Shown: in pieces, positions 61,971 to 64,000 of the stretch | Numbering within the stretch: the first letter of the stretch is position 1 | Layout of the letters: every line of letters starts with the position of its first letter | Source: Cliona cf. orientalis | Lineage: Eukaryota > Porifera > Demospongiae > Clionaida > Clionaidae | DNA length: 64,000 bases | Assembly (NCBI GenBank): GCA_963930775.1 | Contig: OZ005698.1 | Location: forward strand, 7,198,501 to 7,262,500 | Reading direction: 5' to 3' | Translations under genes and position numbers: made by a program | The notes under the pieces: model-generated | Seen by the model: the letters and a program-made list of their open reading frames with translations, nothing else | Databases searched by the model: none | Told to the model about the DNA's origin: nothing

Positions 61971-62249
61971 CAATAGGTAATTACACAGCAGCTGTCAAGA
62001 TTTTGAGGTATGTAGTATTAATAGTTCAATTTCTAGTCATAACAGGCCCAGGTCCCACGCACACAGTGGTGGTACATTACTTCCTATGGAGGGAAGCTAC
62101 ACGTATGTAGAGAACAAGGAAACTTAACCCCAGCCCCAGGGAATTATAACCACACAATTATAATAAAATTAATAACAAAACAAAACTAAAATGGATGATT
62201 GAACCCCGAAATCGTCAAACTCACCTTCACTGCTGCAGCTCATAATACA

Positions 62250-62403
<154 letters not shown>

Positions 62404-62668
62404 CTAGCTTGCATGATCAGATAAAGATTGAATATGCATAATGTGGAATACACTGAAAATGCATGCACGACTGTCGCACTACTGTTACAGTATTTCCTCT
62501 AGGACTGAATTCAAACAGGGTGGTTGAGTGTAAACATTACTATCATTGAATAATAATTTATGGGATATTATATTGGCCATGAAGAGGGAATGATTTACTT
62601 TACAGGCTTACTTACATGTATGCAATGTGCACTTGGATAGTCACTGTGTATGCACAATCTACCACTAG

Positions 62669-62887
62669 AAGTGTGTCTCTGAGCTGATTGTGGGAAGCCA
62701 AAGATACCCACAACACTTGGGAGCTACTGCTGTACTGCAAACCACTGTTGCAGCTGCAAATCAGCCACTCATGGATCACAAACAGGGTGGGGTGCCCCTT
62801 TTCAAGTATAGTAGCGGAAACACTGTGAGTTACAGTAGCCTTGTTAATTTTACTACAACATCAATCTCAAAGGATACTACAAATTAA
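62669..62887 (+). CDS. Candidate exon, unknown protein
   Basis: Open for 73 codons from after a TAG (62666-62668) to TAA 62885-62887, with protein-like composition: SQRYPQHLGATAVLQTTVAA, then GGVPLFKYSSGN and TTTSISKDTTN at the end. No ATG of its own near the start, no recognised domain, and no certain splice acceptor. It could be a terminal exon or a decayed transposon piece. Confidence 0.25.
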   Translation, partial: KCVSELIVGSQRYPQHLGATAVLQTTVAAANQPLMDHKQGGVPLFKYSSGNTVSYSSLVNFTTTSISKDTTN

Positions 62888-64000
62888 CCTCTATCCCCGC
62901 TGCCCTTTCTACGCCCACTTCAAATGCATGTTTTGCACAGTATGCAAACCTCAGACAATTATAATTGCATCAAGAATTTTTGTGCTTACATGTGGTTCAC
63001 TGACTATAGCTGCAAGCTATTGTGCCCATAATATTATGATAGGTCAGCATAAATCTGTAAATGAAAGCATGCACGTACATCTTTGTAATTTGTTAGTGTT
63101 CTCCCCAAACCAAATTCAAGGTACAATAGGAGGCCATGGCACATCAAAGCTTTTGTGCTACTCCCACTCGATCTCCGCATCAAAGGGAATTCTGTACTGA
63201 AGACTTGTTGGGCTGACGTACGTACATGCCTTATTAGGGAGAATGCTGATACACTATATACGTACATGTACATGTACAGTGTAGCTATTACAACAGTATG
63301 GTACACATGCATAATAAATTGTTAGTACTACTTGTACAACGCATGCATTTATTTAACAATTACGATCATGTATATATTATGTGCATTGTCATGATATTCA
63401 CATGCTCGGCACATGAGGGGGAAGGGGCGATGGAGGTGAATGCATGACCAGTTACTGTCAGTACCGTAACAGTGTTACAGCTAGTAGCAACTTATAACTA
63501 CACCTATAGCCAATGGTGATCAGAAGAGCATGGTCATTCTGCTGCTGGTTATTAATTCCCTAATGTCATGCTATTGATACAGTCTAATCATATTCGATCG
63601 TGAATAATAAATACTGGTTAAGTACCTCTGCGATAATGAATCTGGTTATTATTACATTATATGTATGTACTTGGAATTTAAAACTGAGATACAATGTTGC
63701 AGTATTAGGTGTTTCATACACATGCGATCTACATGTATAACACACGGAAATAATATGAAACATGCATACATACAAGTTGCTTCCAGCCAGCTAGGAAGGA
63801 AGCTAGCTTATATGTAAATCACTTGGAGTGAAAAAATTAAGGAAACACTTAATATGTGTCCATGGTAACAGGAATCAATATTTGCACACTTCTTGGCAAT
63901 GTACGCGTGTACCTATATTTATTGGCCATCAATCGCCTAGCAACTAAAGTTTTTATAGGCAATTTCCCGGCTATGGGAAGGGGGTGGGTATCATAAAGTA
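62888..64000. other. Non-coding end of window
   Basis: AT-rich, with ACGTACATGTACATGTACAG-type palindromic sequence at about 63260-63278. No exon, RNA gene or element recognised; short open frames on both strands are not supported. Confidence 0.4.

Overview
The window reads as animal nuclear DNA, most likely from a demosponge. There is no bacterial gene packing. Genes are split by short GT-AG introns (about 50 to 400 bases), the recognisable proteins are death-fold adaptors (ZU5-Death and death-effector-domain proteins, families known to be expanded in sponges), and the rest is AT-rich DNA crowded with microsatellites, inverted-repeat elements and local duplications. The species assignment is inference. 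No rRNA, functional tRNA, CRISPR array or prokaryotic operon was seen.

Layout. (1) 0.35-6.6 kb: a tandem duplication of a ZU5-Death gene. The downstream copy (3776-5929) is intact in five exons and predicts 465 residues. The upstream copy (350-2429) is a pseudogene with a frameshift and two damaged splice sites, and its last exon encodes a clearly different death domain. (2) 8.4-9.1 kb: isolated exon-like pieces, one resembling the end of a PB1 domain. (3) 13.3-14.2 kb: a CpG-richer, promoter-like island. (4) 15.0-19.2 kb: two divergent paralogous genes. Each encodes an N-terminal death effector domain, a helical or coiled-coil segment and a long disordered tail with tyrosine motifs and a shared TGDSGxGD motif. 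They share a 485-base intergenic promoter region. (5) 19.2-48 kb: mainly non-coding, with inverted-repeat (MITE-like) elements, a 2 kb segmental duplication with partial third copy (37.3-41.4 kb), a roughly 160-base tandem repeat (35.6-36.5 kb) and a few orphan exon candidates. (6) 48.5-51.2 kb: a probable small multi-exon gene whose last two exons are tandemly triplicated. (7) 51.2-64 kb: microsatellites, a tRNA-derived SINE in a local duplication, G-rich minisatellites and a 148-base CT tract.

How the genes may fit together. ZU5-Death proteins and DED proteins are both adaptors that assemble by homotypic death-fold contacts. Their proximity suggests a small neighbourhood of innate-immune or apoptosis signalling genes, with the DED pair probably co-regulated from one promoter region. 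The tails of the DED proteins (tyrosine motifs, proline-rich stretches) suggest coupling to kinase, SH2 or SH3 signalling. This last step is inference from sequence motifs only.
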